NCBI GenBank assembly: GCA_029940715.1
Contig: JAPYTU010000031.1
Coordinates: 1-16,412 of the forward strand
Reading direction: 5' to 3'
Length of the DNA stretch: 16,412 nucleotides
DNA from: Cytophagales bacterium
GTDB taxonomy: Bacteria; Bacteroidota; Bacteroidia; Cytophagales; MED-G16
Both the position numbers and the translations under genes were made by a program. Every line of letters starts with the position of its first letter. The stretch's first letter is position 1. Positions 16,178 through 16,412 of this stretch are shown here, in pieces. The notes under the pieces were generated by a model. The model was given only the letters and a program-made list of their open reading frames with translations, did not search any database and had not been told where the DNA came from.

Positions 16178-16220
16178 AATACTAATAAAATTAGTATTTA
16201 CTAATAAAATTAGTATTTTT
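16178..16220 (+). terminator. Duplicated hairpin terminator after the S9 peptidase gene
   Basis: Two hairpins stand head to tail 15 bases after the stop at 16162. The first pairs 16178-16186 with 16190-16198 (9 pairs, AAA loop). The second pairs 16199-16205 with 16209-16215 (7 pairs, AAA loop) and is followed by TTTTT at 16216-16220. The stems are AT-rich, so individually weak; the pair together may give stronger termination. Confidence 0.65.
16181..16218. repeat. Exact 19-base tandem duplication, each copy palindromic
   Basis: The 19-base unit beginning ACTAATAAAATTAGT occurs at 16181-16199 and again, identically, at 16200-16218. Each unit contains its own inverted repeat, so the duplication copied a hairpin. 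Most likely replication slippage at a terminator. Confidence 0.9.
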
Positions 16221-16255
16221 GATTCTTCTTGATTATTATAAAATCAATTTGAATC
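16221..16255. promoter_or_regulatory. 35-base imperfect palindrome upstream of umuD, candidate operator
   Basis: The sequence is symmetric around 16238: outer arms GATTC (16221-16225) and GAATC (16251-16255), inner arms TTGATT (16229-16234) and AATCAA (16242-16247). Twelve of 17 possible pairs match. It ends 5 bases before the umuD ATG and overlaps a possible promoter (TTG at 16219-16221, 22 bases, then TCAATTTG at 16244-16251, one mismatch from TAnnTTTG). Position and symmetry suggest a repressor site, perhaps damage-responsive; a hairpin in the mRNA leader is the alternative. Confidence 0.5.
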
Positions 16256-16260
16256 AGAAC

Positions 16261-16412
16261 ATGAAATTATCGATTAATTCATTAGAAAAGCTTAAAATAT
16301 TTAGAGAAGTTCCTTTCTATTCTCAACCTGTAACTGCTGGTTTCCCTTCCCCTGCTGATGATTTTCTTGAATTTGATCTCTCTCTTGATAGGAAATTAAT
16401 TAAGCATCCAAG
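16261..16412 (+). CDS. umuD: UmuD, self-cleaving subunit of error-prone DNA polymerase V (5' part only)
   Basis: The window ends inside this gene; about 50 codons are present. UmuD is cut after RecA-filament contact during DNA damage, and the shortened form joins UmuC to make the translesion polymerase Pol V. The visible part matches the family N-terminus closely: a hydrophobic PFYSQPV block, the cleavage dipeptide A26-G27 within TAGFPSPADDF, then a segment ending LIKHP that leads into the catalytic domain in E. coli UmuD. The Ser/Lys catalytic residues would lie beyond the window. The ATG at 16261 is the only good start and gives an N-terminus of normal length. It is preceded by a terminator pair and a palindrome, so it is a separate transcription unit; a umuC gene is expected just downstream. 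Confidence 0.9.
   Translation, partial: MKLSINSLEKLKIFREVPFYSQPVTAGFPSPADDFLEFDLSLDRKLIKHP

Overview
This 16.4 kb window is strongly AT-rich and reads as chromosomal DNA from a member of the Bacteroidota, most likely a marine-type flavobacterium. The grounds are: a type IX secretion (T9SS) C-terminal sorting domain on the glycoside hydrolase; several Cys-anchored lipoproteins; no Shine-Dalgarno-like sequences ahead of the starts; and -7 boxes of the Bacteroidota type TAnnTTTG, the clearest being upstream of tRNA-Pro. Genes are tightly packed and no gene-free stretch exceeds about 300 bases. I see no insertion sequence, integrase, prophage, CRISPR array or attachment site.

Layout. (1) 143-673 (+): a small exported beta-barrel-like protein, followed by an intrinsic terminator. 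(2) 764-2767 (-): a lipoprotein dipeptidyl peptidase III (M49), divergent from an unrecognised exported protein at 2817-3482 (+). (3) 3576-7204 (-): an operon of sulfatase, then CotH-type kinase, then e(P4)-family acid phosphatase/5'-nucleotidase. All three are predicted lipoproteins, and the last is broken by a one-base frameshift just after its signal peptide. (4) 7240-10038 (+): a 932-residue GH13 alpha-amylase-family enzyme with a T9SS sorting domain, divergent from the sulfatase. (5) 10060-11175 (-): a histidinol-phosphate-aminotransferase-like enzyme with a Tat signal, divergent from an exported S9 peptidase (11243-13273, +). (6) 13276-13590 (-): a YbjQ/UPF0145-family protein. (7) tRNA-Pro(UGG) at 13728-13802 (+), then a second exported S9 peptidase of DPP IV-like architecture (13862-16162, +). 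(8) A 98-base intergenic region with a duplicated hairpin terminator and a 35-base imperfect palindrome, then the 5' part of umuD (16261 to the window end).

How it fits together. Most products act outside the cytoplasm. Three peptidases (M49 and two S9) could process peptides. The GH13 enzyme, sulfatase and phosphatase would remove sugars, sulfate and phosphate from external polymers or nucleotides. There is no SusC/SusD pair, so this is not a canonical polysaccharide utilization locus. The unusual items are the sulfatase-CotH-phosphatase operon beside a T9SS glycosidase, the frameshift in the phosphatase gene, a folded-cofactor aminotransferase routed through Tat, and the palindrome over the likely umuD promoter. 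I found no clearly new multi-gene defence or mobile system; most genes belong to recognisable families.
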